The position numbers and the translations under genes were made by a program. The notes beneath the pieces are model-generated. The model made no database searches. It had not been told where the DNA came from and worked only from the letters and a program-made list of their open reading frames with translations. Shown here piece by piece: positions 8,929 to 16,735 of a DNA stretch of 64,000 nt (position 1 is the first letter of the stretch; the number at the start of each line of letters is the position of its first letter). This DNA comes from Clostridiales bacterium (GTDB taxonomy: Bacteria > Acidobacteriota > Aminicenantia > Aminicenantales > UBA8522). The stretch covers positions 31,290-95,289 of the forward strand of contig JARYMI010000007.1 in the NCBI GenBank assembly GCA_029907205.1. The letters run 5' to 3'.

Positions 8929-10266
8929 ATGGCAACTGTGTTCGGCACCATCCTGGCTTTTATCATCGTCTTTGGCATCCTCGTTTTTATCCACGAGTTC
9001 GGCCATTTCTTCGTGGCCAAGCTCGTCGGCATCCGGGTGGAGACCTTTTCTTTCGGCTACGGGAAAAGGCTGGTCGGCTTTAGGCGAAAGGAGACCGATT
9101 ACCGAATCAGCCTCGTTCCGATGGGCGGCTATGTAAAGTTCCTGGGTGAGGCAGAGGCGGGGGCAGAAGAAAAAGCGAAGCTACCCCACGACCATTTCAT
9201 GGCCAAAAAGAGATGGCAGAGATTCCTGGTCCTGGTCACGGGCTCGGTCATGAACATTGTCCTGGCTGTCGTCATCTCCACGTCCGTCAACATGATCGGC
9301 GTGGATGCTCCGGCCTATCAGGACGAGAAGCCTGTCATCGGCTGGATTGATCCAGGGTCGCCGGCCCAAAAAGCCGGGTTTTGGCTGGGTGATGAGATCA
9401 TCAGCATTGACGGCGCCAGAGTCAAAACCTGGAGCGACGTGGAGCTGGCCATCGGGACCAAGCCCAACCGGCTGATTGTGGTTGAAGTGAGGAGAGACAG
9501 CCAGGCTCTCTCTCTCGAACTCGAGACCGAAAAAAGGACCCGCTACGCCCTGGGCTACGCCGGGTTTACGGGCGAATTTCTGACCCAGGTGAGGATGGTC
9601 AAGCCGGATTCCCCGGCTGAGAAGGCCGGACTCAGGAAGGGCGATGTCATTCTGGCGGTTAACGGTGAGCCCATCTACTTTTACCAGTTTGTCGGGTTCA
9701 TCGAGAGGCATCCTGGACAGGAGCTCGAATTCTCGGTTGACCGGCAGGGGGAAAGAATAACCCTCCGTGTTACCCCCAAATTGGAGGGCAAGGTCGGCAA
9801 AATCGGCATCTACCAGGAACCGCAGACAGTTCAGAAGCAATACGGGTTTTTTGCGGCCATCAAGGAGAGCCTCAGGGAAAATGTCCGCAACGCTTTTCTG
9901 GTCATTCGCTTCGTCAGGGATTTGATCGTGGGCCAGGCCTCGACCGAGCAGCTCGGCGGGCCGCTGGAGATTGCCAGTTTCTCCTATGCCGCTCTCAGGA
10001 TGGGGTTCCTGGCCATGCTGAGCTGGATTGGTTTGATCAGCCTCCAGTTGGGCATCATCAACCTCTTTCCCATCCCTGTCTTTGACGGAGGGCAGATTTT
10101 TGTCCTGGCCCTGGAGGGCCTGTTCCGGCGCGACTTCAGCCCAAAGGTGAGGCAAATCTGGATGCAGGTCGGGTTCGTCATCTTTGTTTTCCTTATCGTC
10201 TTCATCATCCTGAATGACATTGTCAAAAGGATGCCCAACGGTTGGGAAAGCCTCATTCCATGGTGA
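8929..10266 (+). CDS. rseP: RIP metalloprotease RseP (site-2 protease, M50B)
   Basis: Intramembrane zinc protease that cleaves anti-sigma factors or signal-peptide remnants. 445 residues from ATG 8929, one base after the dxr stop. TM1 carries the catalytic HEFGH (FIHEFGHFFVAKL, ~residue 21). Two PDZ domains follow (~residues 120-200 and 205-290, each with GSPAQKAGFW/DSPAEKAGLRKGD-type ligand loops). The third zinc ligand motif is NLFPIPVFDGGQI (~380), before the last TM helices. Its substrate cannot be told from the window. Confidence 0.94.
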   Translation: MATVFGTILAFIIVFGILVFIHEFGHFFVAKLVGIRVETFSFGYGKRLVGFRRKETDYRISLVPMGGYVKFLGEAEAGAEEKAKLPHDHFMAKKRWQRFLVLVTGSVMNIVLAVVISTSVNMIGVDAPAYQDEKPVIGWIDPGSPAQKAGFWLGDEIISIDGARVKTWSDVELAIGTKPNRLIVVEVRRDSQALSLELETEKRTRYALGYAGFTGEFLTQVRMVKPDSPAEKAGLRKGDVILAVNGEPIYFYQFVGFIERHPGQELEFSVDRQGERITLRVTPKLEGKVGKIGIYQEPQTVQKQYGFFAAIKESLRENVRNAFLVIRFVRDLIVGQASTEQLGGPLEIASFSYAALRMGFLAMLSWIGLISLQLGIINLFPIPVFDGGQIFVLALEGLFRRDFSPKVRQIWMQVGFVIFVFLIVFIILNDIVKRMPNGWESLIPW

Positions 10267-10318
10267 ATTCTGTTTTGGGAATGGTCCTCCCGGAAGACCG
10301 TCCCCATCATATAGAGCG

Positions 10319-11419
10319 ATGATTTTCCCGCGACGACAGACGAAACAAATCATGATCGGCCGTGTTCCTATCGGCGGCGGGGCGCCGGTTGCGGTCCAGT
10401 CGATGACAAAAACAAACACTCATGACATCGAAGCGACCGCAGCTCAGATCAGGAGCCTGGAAAAGGAGGGCTGCGAGATTGTCCGGCTGGCTGTCCCTGA
10501 CCAGCGGGCAGCCAAAGCCCTGCCGGAGATAAAAAAGAGGGTCTCTCTCCCGGTCATCGCTGACATCCATTTTGACTATCGGCTGGCTTTGGCCTCGCTC
10601 GAGGCCGGCGTGGACGGGCTGCGCATGAACCCCGGGACGATTGGCGGGGAAGAGAAAATCAAGAAAGTCGTCTGGGCCGCCAAAGAACAGAAAGTCCCGA
10701 TCCGCATCGGCGTGAACTCAGGCTCCCTCGAGAAAGACCTGCTCGGCCGCTATGGCGGGGCGACGAGCCGGGCCATGGTCGAGAGCGCCCTCAGGCATAT
10801 CCGGCTTTTAGAGGACCTCGGGTTCGACCTGATCAAGGTTTCGCTCAAAGCCTCGGATGTGGCCAGGACGGTTGAGGCCTACAGGCTTCTGGCCGAGAAG
10901 GTCGCTTATCCTTTCCACGCCGGAATCACCGGAGCGGGCAGCCTTTTTTCTGGCGCCGTTCGGTCATCTGTCGGGCTGGGGATTTTGCTCGACGAAGGCC
11001 TAGCTGATACGATTCGCGTTTCCCTAACCGCGCCGCCCGAGGAAGAAGTCCGCGTTGCCTTCCTCATCCTGGAAAGCCTGGGGCTCAGGCAGAGAGGCCT
11101 GCGAATCATCTCCTGCCCGATCTGCGGCCGTGCTGAGGTTGACATGATGAAGATCTCTTCGGCGGTTGAAAAGAGACTGGCTGCCGCGCGGGTTCTTGCG
11201 CCCCTCACTGTGGCTGTGATGGGATGCATGGTCAACGGCCCCGGCGAAGCCAAAGAAGCTGACATTGGCTTGGCGTGCGGCAGGCGAGCCGGCATCATCT
11301 TCAAGCGGGGAAGACTTCTCCGCCGGGTGCAAGAAGGACGAATCATCGAAGAGTTTGTCGATGAGGTCAAGAAGATGGCTCGAGAGAGGGAGTCGGGGAG
11401 AAAAAGAAGGCATGGATGA
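10319..11419 (+). CDS. ispG: (E)-4-hydroxy-3-methylbut-2-enyl-diphosphate synthase
   Basis: [4Fe-4S] enzyme of the MEP pathway converting MEcPP to HMBPP. With ATG 10319 the protein is 366 residues and begins MIFPRRQTKQIMIG, matching family starts; an upstream in-frame ATG would add about 35 unrelated residues overlapping the rseP end. TIM-barrel motifs include VAVQSMTKTNTHD, VIADIHFDYRLAL and IRIGVNSGSLEKDLL. Cluster cysteines are in SCPICGR and MGCMVNGPGEAKEADIG. The end overlaps larE by 8 bases. Confidence 0.95.
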   Translation: MIFPRRQTKQIMIGRVPIGGGAPVAVQSMTKTNTHDIEATAAQIRSLEKEGCEIVRLAVPDQRAAKALPEIKKRVSLPVIADIHFDYRLALASLEAGVDGLRMNPGTIGGEEKIKKVVWAAKEQKVPIRIGVNSGSLEKDLLGRYGGATSRAMVESALRHIRLLEDLGFDLIKVSLKASDVARTVEAYRLLAEKVAYPFHAGITGAGSLFSGAVRSSVGLGILLDEGLADTIRVSLTAPPEEEVRVAFLILESLGLRQRGLRIISCPICGRAEVDMMKISSAVEKRLAAARVLAPLTVAVMGCMVNGPGEAKEADIGLACGRRAGIIFKRGRLLRRVQEGRIIEEFVDEVKKMARERESGRKRRHG

Positions 11420-12308
11420 TAACGTTCACATTCCAAAAACCACACGGCTCAAGCTCGAGCGGCTCCGGAGGACTCTTCAAGAGATGGGAGGAGCCGTGGT
11501 CGCGTTTTCGGGCGGAGTCGACAGCACTTTTCTCCTCAAGGTGGCCTCAGAGGTGCTCGGAGACGGCGTGCTCGCTGTTATCGCCTGCTCAGAGACGTAT
11601 CCCAAAAGAGAAATCAAGACGGCGCGGAGCTTAGCCCGCCGCCTCGGCGTCAAACATCTTCTCATCAGAACAGAGGAACTCCTGAACCCCGAATTCCAGA
11701 AAAACACACCGCTTCGCTGCTACCATTGCAAGCAGGAGCTTTTCAGGAAGCTCAAGGAGATCGCGGCCGAGCGGTCCATTTCTCATGTTCTGGACGGGTC
11801 GAACGCAGAAGACGCCTCAGACTACAGGCCCGGCTCAAGAGCCGGCCGGGAATTGGGTATCCGCTCTCCCCTCCGCGAAGCCCGGCTCACGAAAGCCGAA
11901 ATCAGGCTGCTCTCGAGGGGACTCGGCCTTCCCACCTGGGATAAACCCTCGCTGGCTTGCCTCTCCTCGCGTTTTCCCTACAACACGCCGATCGACCTCG
12001 AAAACCTTATCCGGGTTGGACGGGCCGAAGATTGCCTTCGCCAGCATGGTTTTTCTCAGATCAGAGTCAGACACCATGGCGAGACGGCGAGGATAGAAAT
12101 CGTGCCGGATGAGTTTGCGAAACTCCTGGACAAACATACAAGGGCCGGGATTATCCGCCAGCTCAAGAAGCTCGGCTACATCTATGTCACTCTCGACCTC
12201 GAAGGCTACAGAACGGGCAGCATGAACGAGCCGCTCCGCCGGACAAAGGCCCAAGAGAAAACGCGACAGGGCCTGTCTCGGTCCACCCCCGGCAAGGCTC
12301 GGGCTTGA
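11412..12308 (+). CDS. larE: ATP-dependent sacrificial sulfur transferase LarE
   Basis: PP-loop ATP pyrophosphatase family enzyme that adenylates and thiolates the pyridinium precursor of the nickel-pincer nucleotide cofactor of lactate racemase-type enzymes. 298 residues from ATG 11412. The PP-loop is AFSGGVDSTFLLKVA (~residues 30-44). The cysteine motif RCYHCKQELF (~100) and WDKPSLACLSSRFPY (~178, containing the candidate sacrificial or cluster cysteine) fit LarE. LarB, LarC and a LarA substrate are not in the window, so the final use of the product is unknown. Co-transcription with ispG is implied by the overlap. Confidence 0.85.
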   Translation: MDDNVHIPKTTRLKLERLRRTLQEMGGAVVAFSGGVDSTFLLKVASEVLGDGVLAVIACSETYPKREIKTARSLARRLGVKHLLIRTEELLNPEFQKNTPLRCYHCKQELFRKLKEIAAERSISHVLDGSNAEDASDYRPGSRAGRELGIRSPLREARLTKAEIRLLSRGLGLPTWDKPSLACLSSRFPYNTPIDLENLIRVGRAEDCLRQHGFSQIRVRHHGETARIEIVPDEFAKLLDKHTRAGIIRQLKKLGYIYVTLDLEGYRTGSMNEPLRRTKAQEKTRQGLSRSTPGKARA

Positions 12309-12402
12309 GATTCGTCAGCCCGCTCGTTTCCCGCATTGACTTCTTAGAGGAGGAACCCCGAACCGAGCCACCCGTCGCGTCTCAGCCCATTGTTCTGATG
12401 TC

Positions 12403-13365
12403 TCATGCAACCAAATTTTCCGGGCGCTCGCCGCGGAGGCCCAGGATGAGGTTGCGGGCCGCTGTCATGGCCATGCGCAGCCGAGTCTCGTATGTGGCGC
12501 TTCCGATGTGGGGGAGGAGAACGACATTGTCAAGCTTGAGAAGCCGGGGATGGACCTCCGGCTCTTTTTCATAGACATCGAGGCCGGCACCCCAGATGTC
12601 GCGCCTGGCCAGCGCCTCAGCCAAAGCTTCCTCGTCGACAATCGGTCCGCGGGCCGCGTTGACGAGGATGGCCTCTTTTTTCATCAGGCTGAGCTTGTCG
12701 GCCGAAAGAAGATGGAAGGTCGAAGGGTTGAGCGAGGCATGAACGGAAACGATATCTGATGTCCTTAAGAGCTCATCGAGCGGCAGGAAGGCGGCTCCGG
12801 AGGCCTTTTCTTCCCCCAGAGTCAGCCGGCGGGGGTCATTGTAAACGACGTCCATCCGGAAAGCTTGGGCTCGGCGCGCCACGGCCTGGCCAATCCTTCC
12901 CATCCCGATGATCCCCAGCCGCTTGCCGCTTAGGTCCTGGCCGAGGAAGAGGTCGAGCTCCCAGCCTTTGAGCCGCTTTTTCCGAGTAAATCGATCGGCT
13001 TGTGGGATTTTTCGGGCAGTGGCCAGGATGAGCGCCCAGGTCAGGTCGGCGGTCGCTTCGGTCAGCACTCCTGGTGTGTTAGTGACCAGGATGCCCAGCC
13101 GGCGAGCTTCGCCGATGTCGATGTTGTCGAACCCGACGGCGCAGTTGGCAATGATCCTGAGGCGGGGAGCGGCTTCCATGACCTCCCGGTCGATCTGGTC
13201 AACGAGAAAAGACAACAGGCCCTCTTTGTCCCTGATTTTTTCCTTGAGCTCAGCCCGGCTCAGCCCGCGACGCGCTTTTCCGCCTTCCAAGGCGGCGTGT
13301 TTCTTTAAATAGACGAGAGCTTCGGGCAGGAGCTTTCGCGTGACCAGAACCCTTGGCTTCATCAT
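12403..13365 (-). CDS. D-isomer specific 2-hydroxyacid dehydrogenase (glyoxylate/hydroxypyruvate reductase type)
   Basis: NAD(P)H-dependent reduction of a 2-oxoacid, most likely glyoxylate or hydroxypyruvate (GhrB/GyaR group), in the cytosol. 320 residues. NCAVGFDNIDI is at the substrate-domain hinge and the Rossmann motif is GMGRIGQAVARRA. The catalytic triad is Arg in SVHASLNPSTFHL/NAARGPIVDEEALAEAL context, Glu in the VYEKEPEVHP turn, and His in LLPHIGSAT. It stands alone on the minus strand, convergent with larE, so substrate assignment rests on family resemblance only. Confidence 0.85.
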   Translation of the reverse strand: MMKPRVLVTRKLLPEALVYLKKHAALEGGKARRGLSRAELKEKIRDKEGLLSFLVDQIDREVMEAAPRLRIIANCAVGFDNIDIGEARRLGILVTNTPGVLTEATADLTWALILATARKIPQADRFTRKKRLKGWELDLFLGQDLSGKRLGIIGMGRIGQAVARRAQAFRMDVVYNDPRRLTLGEEKASGAAFLPLDELLRTSDIVSVHASLNPSTFHLLSADKLSLMKKEAILVNAARGPIVDEEALAEALARRDIWGAGLDVYEKEPEVHPRLLKLDNVVLLPHIGSATYETRLRMAMTAARNLILGLRGERPENLVA

Positions 13366-13490
13366 TTCAGCTCGGTTAGCATGGCCGGGTTTTCAGGAAA
13401 GGGCAAGACGAAACGCCGGCTTTGCTCGAAGCGAACCAGAAAGAATATAGAACAACCCTCCTCTCGCCCCGGGTTGAGGCTCAGAGGTGA

Positions 13491-13931
13491 CTAATCGGAC
13501 TTTTCCGTTTTGACTTCCGTGATGATGCCGATATCTTCGATGCCCGCTTCCTTGAGCTTGTCGAAGACGCCCCCCGGCTCGACGAGCCTGCCGTACTCGA
13601 CATCAGAGTCTATCCGGATGTAGAGCTTCTTATCGCTGGCGCTCAGGAAGGCCTCTTCCAACAGGGCCTGCAGCTTGTCCATGGTGGCTTGATCTTGATT
13701 GACGAACATCGTGCCGTCTCTTCGGATAGCTAAAACGACTTCCGGGTTCTCCGGCATGCTGATCGTGTTCAGGGCGGTAGGAAGTCTGAGATCGACACCC
13801 TTCTGGACGAGCGGCGTCACGACCATGAAGATAATCAACAGCACCAGAAGGACATCGCAGAGGGGGACGACGTTGGGTTCTGACTTGACTTTTTCTTCGC
13901 CGCCGATTGAGATTGCCATTTTATCCCTCAC
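13491..13931 (-). CDS. exbD: Biopolymer transport protein ExbD/TolR family
   Basis: 146 residues. A short cytoplasmic N-terminus precedes one TM helix (VVPLCDVLLVLLIIFMVVTPLV, with the conserved Asp that carries protons) and a periplasmic domain containing the LRLPTA and YIRIDSDVEYG strands. With ExbB it forms the proton-motive-force motor that energises TonB. It is third in tonB-exbB-exbD; the gap to exbB is 62 bases. Confidence 0.9.
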   Translation of the reverse strand: MRDKMAISIGGEEKVKSEPNVVPLCDVLLVLLIIFMVVTPLVQKGVDLRLPTALNTISMPENPEVVLAIRRDGTMFVNQDQATMDKLQALLEEAFLSASDKKLYIRIDSDVEYGRLVEPGGVFDKLKEAGIEDIGIITEVKTEKSD

Positions 13932-13993
13932 ATTTCCCCAGCCGGGGGATTCTCCCGGCTCGGGCCAGTGAAATCGCCTTTAAAGGTTCAGGC

Positions 13994-14674
13994 TTAGCCT
14001 TCTTGCTTTCTGATGAAGAAGTCGACAATCTGCGATGTCGTGTTCGACATTTCCGCGCCGTAGATGTCAATCCTCGTGGTTAAGAAATTGTAGCACCAGA
14101 GGGCGATAATAGCCACGCCGATGCCAAAAGCTGTCGTCACCAGCGCTTCCGCGATCCCAGAGGCCACAGCGCCGATCCCGCCAGACCCGGTCAGGGCCAT
14201 GCCGCGGAAGGCGTTGATGATGCCGGCGATCGTCCCGAACAGCCCGATGAAGGGAGCAGACGTGGCGATCGTGGCCAGAGTGTTCAACCCTCTCTTGAGT
14301 TCCTGGGTGAAAATGGTGGCTGCCCGCTCGCAACCCCGCTGGGCTGTCCCAATCTGCTCTTCCATGGAGAGATTGGCTTCTTTGCCTTCCAAAAACTCGT
14401 GGATGCCGGCGGCCGTCACGCGGGCCAAATGGCTTCCCTTGTTTTCCTTTTTGGATGAAAGAGCCAGCGCCTCTTTGACCTGTCCGCTCTTGAGCAAATC
14501 AGCCAGCTTCGGAGCGACCGCTTTCGACTTCGTGCGGGCTCTGGCGAAGACAAGCTGTCTTTCGATGAAGAGATAGAGCGAGATGATGGAGAGAGCGATC
14601 AGGATAATGGAGACGCCTTTAGCTAGAGCACCCATAGCCTGCCACATTTCGATCAGACCAAATTGCATGATCAA
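13994..14674 (-). CDS. exbB: MotA/TolQ/ExbB proton channel family protein
   Basis: 226 residues with three TM segments: one near the N-terminus (SIILIALSIISLYLFIERQL) and two in the C-terminal half around ATIATSAPFIGLFGTIAGIINAF and ALVTTAFGIGVAIIALWCYNFL, typical of the TolQ/ExbB pore. It partners ExbD (downstream) and TonB (upstream) to transduce the proton gradient to the outer membrane. Confidence 0.92.
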   Translation of the reverse strand: MIMQFGLIEMWQAMGALAKGVSIILIALSIISLYLFIERQLVFARARTKSKAVAPKLADLLKSGQVKEALALSSKKENKGSHLARVTAAGIHEFLEGKEANLSMEEQIGTAQRGCERAATIFTQELKRGLNTLATIATSAPFIGLFGTIAGIINAFRGMALTGSGGIGAVASGIAEALVTTAFGIGVAIIALWCYNFLTTRIDIYGAEMSNTTSQIVDFFIRKQEG

Positions 14675-14713
14675 TACCTCCTTTTAAATATCGAAAGCCA
14701 TTGTCTAGCTTTA

Positions 14714-15490
14714 TTATTTCAACTGGAATCTTACCGTCACCGTGAAAATGACCCCGCGGGGCCGGCCGTTGATGATCATCGGTTCGTAGACCCACTGCCT
14801 GACGGCGTCGATGGCTGCCTGGTCTAAGAGAGGAATGGAGCGCAGGACTTTGACGGTCTGGACGCGCCCGTAGATGTCTGTCGTCGCTTCGACGATGACC
14901 ACGCCTTCCACTCGCGCCTGCCGGGCGATTTCAGGGTAAAGCGGCTCGACTTTTTTGAGCAGCTTTGGCGGCTTGATTTCGCCGACGGCCCGGACCGGAG
15001 CTTCGATTTCTCCGACAACACCGCCTAACACGCCGCCGACGACGCCACCCAGGACACCGCCGACGACACCGCCCTCAACTCCGCCCTCGACTCCGCCTTC
15101 AACGCCGAAATCAGAGATCTGTTCTTCAGCGATTTCTTCGGGGATCTCGACGGGAGCGACGAGCTTGCCGGCCTCGACCGTCGATTGGGCCTGAACGGGC
15201 TTGATCCGGGTCTTGCTCTGGGAGCTCGACTTTTTCTTCGCCGGCGGGGGAGGCGGGGGAGGCGGGGGAGGCGGGGGAGCGAGGAAGGCGCTGTACACTT
15301 GAACTTCCGGCAGCTCGCCGGTTGACATGAGCGGGATGACGACGAGGGCCGCAATCGCGATGGCATGGACGATGAGCGCAAAGGGAAAGGCGAAAGCTCT
15401 CCTCGCCGTTTGTTTTTCACCGATAAAAAACGAATCCTTGAAAAAATCAGGAATCTCGTTTTGCTTTTGAGGTCTTTTTTTCTCGGCCAT
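14714..15490 (-). CDS. tonB: Energy transducer TonB
   Basis: 258 residues. Cytoplasmic N-terminus, one TM anchor (~residues 30-55, FPFALIVHAIAIAALVVIPLM), a run of 12 consecutive prolines (~73-84), and a Gly/Val-rich repeat of GGVEGGV/GGVLGGV units (~residues 131-157). The C-terminal TonB domain (~170-258) has PPKLLKKVEPLYPEIARQAR, VKVLRSIPLLDQAAIDAVRQW and a final VTVRFQLK strand. It transmits ExbBD motor energy to outer-membrane receptors. The proline and Gly/Val tracts are encoded by short tandem DNA repeats (9-bp units near 15243-15280, 12-bp units near 15027-15090) that could vary in copy number. Confidence 0.92.
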   Translation of the reverse strand: MAEKKRPQKQNEIPDFFKDSFFIGEKQTARRAFAFPFALIVHAIAIAALVVIPLMSTGELPEVQVYSAFLAPPPPPPPPPPPPAKKKSSSQSKTRIKPVQAQSTVEAGKLVAPVEIPEEIAEEQISDFGVEGGVEGGVEGGVVGGVLGGVVGGVLGGVVGEIEAPVRAVGEIKPPKLLKKVEPLYPEIARQARVEGVVIVEATTDIYGRVQTVKVLRSIPLLDQAAIDAVRQWVYEPMIINGRPRGVIFTVTVRFQLK

Positions 15491-15533
15491 TATCTTACCT
15501 CTATTCCAGGAGTCATAACCTATCCGCTCTTAA

Positions 15534-15562
15534 AGTATAAAGGAAAAAAAAACTTTTGACAA
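15534..15562 (-). promoter_or_regulatory. Sigma-70 type promoter for tonB-exbB-exbD
   Basis: Minus strand: -35 TTGTCA (15557-15562) and -10 TATACT (15534-15539), with a 17-base spacer that is largely a T-tract. It lies between secF and tonB and would separate the tonB operon from the ychF-secF operon. Confidence 0.6.
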
Positions 15563-15576
15563 GTCAAGAGTGCTCA

Positions 15577-16734
15577 CTATCTCAAGCCCTTTTTTGTCTT
15601 GAAAATTTTCTGCCAGAAATAGACAAGGACGCAAGATTGATAGATGGAGGAATACGTTCCCACGATAATCCCGATGATCAGAGTAAAAGCGAAATCATTG
15701 ATGACTTCCCCGCCAAAAAGGAAAAGGGCCACGACGGTCAGAAGTGTTGTTCCGGAAGTGATGATCGTGCGGCTCAAGGTCTGGTTGATGCTTGTGTTGA
15801 GGATCTCCTCGAGAGGAGTTTTGCGCATCAGCTTGATATTGTCCCGGACCCGGTCAAAAATGACGATGGTGTCGTTAAGGGAATATCCGACGATGGTCAG
15901 GATGCCAGCGATGACGGGAAGATTGATCTCGCGGTTGGTCGCCGAGAAGATTCCTACCGTGATCACAACGTCATGAAACAGAGTGATGACGGCGGCGACC
16001 CCGTACGCCAGCTTAAAACGAAGACCGATATAAACGAGCATCCCCAGCAAAGCCCAGATCGTGGCCTGGGTCGCTTTGCTGCGCAGGTCGTGACCAACCT
16101 GAGGGCCGACGGTCTCGCGGCTCAACACAGTGATATGGCCGAGAAATGTTTTTTCACGAAGACGGCTCAGGGCGTCCTCGCTGACTCCGAGAGCAGCAAG
16201 CTCGGAGAAGTCTCCGATGATTCCTTTTTCGACGCGATAATCGATGATTTTGCGAGCGGCATCCTCGGCTTCATCGGGGATCGCGGGCTCCAGCAGAAAA
16301 ACGAGGGACTTAAGATTCAGGTTGTTCAAGTCCTGCAGCCCCCGTTCGAGGGCCTCTTTTCCCTCGCGTGTCCTTAAGATGTCGATGACCTTGTCGGCCA
16401 GGATTTCATGAGATTCGAGTCCCAACTCCGCTTCTCCTGCGGCCGGCGGCTGCAGGGTGCGGATCAAGAATTCCCGGCTTTCCTTTCCTACTTCCTGGAT
16501 TCGGCTGGCCCCAAGCCCCACTCCTCCCAAGTTTTGCCTGATTTCAGAGATTGAAACAGGATTCTTAAACATGATGCGGAGCATGGTGCCGCCGGCAAAA
16601 TCGACGCCGTAGTTCAATCCCTTGTGGACGAGAATATTCACCAGGCTGGCGACGATGATGATGCCAGAGAGAAGGAAGGCAAAGTATTTCACCCTCATAA
16701 ATCTGATGTGCGTGCCCTTGAATAGTCGGAGCAT
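15577..16734 (-). CDS. secF: Protein translocase subunit SecF with an enlarged periplasmic domain
   Basis: Inner-membrane RND-type partner of SecD that uses the proton gradient to aid late export through SecYEG. 385 residues, against roughly 300-320 usual. The N-terminal TM is followed by YGVDFAGGTMLRI; the C-terminal five-TM block has VGPQVGHDLRSKA, GYSLNDTIVIFDRVRDN and SINQTLSRTIITSGTTLL. The extra length is in the periplasmic segment (~residues 110-190), where IIDYRVEKG...FSELAALGVSEDALSRL resembles a helix-hairpin-helix fold. It starts 1 base after the secD stop. Confidence 0.93.
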   Translation of the reverse strand: MLRLFKGTHIRFMRVKYFAFLLSGIIIVASLVNILVHKGLNYGVDFAGGTMLRIMFKNPVSISEIRQNLGGVGLGASRIQEVGKESREFLIRTLQPPAAGEAELGLESHEILADKVIDILRTREGKEALERGLQDLNNLNLKSLVFLLEPAIPDEAEDAARKIIDYRVEKGIIGDFSELAALGVSEDALSRLREKTFLGHITVLSRETVGPQVGHDLRSKATQATIWALLGMLVYIGLRFKLAYGVAAVITLFHDVVITVGIFSATNREINLPVIAGILTIVGYSLNDTIVIFDRVRDNIKLMRKTPLEEILNTSINQTLSRTIITSGTTLLTVVALFLFGGEVINDFAFTLIIGIIVGTYSSIYQSCVLVYFWQKIFKTKKGLR

Positions 16735-16735
16735 C

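Noticed and set aside
9181..10419. Long minus-strand ORF (412 codons) opposite rseP
   Set aside because: It is antisense to a well-supported gene, rich in Asp/Glu/Gln/Pro typical of complement frames, and has no recognisable domain or RBS.
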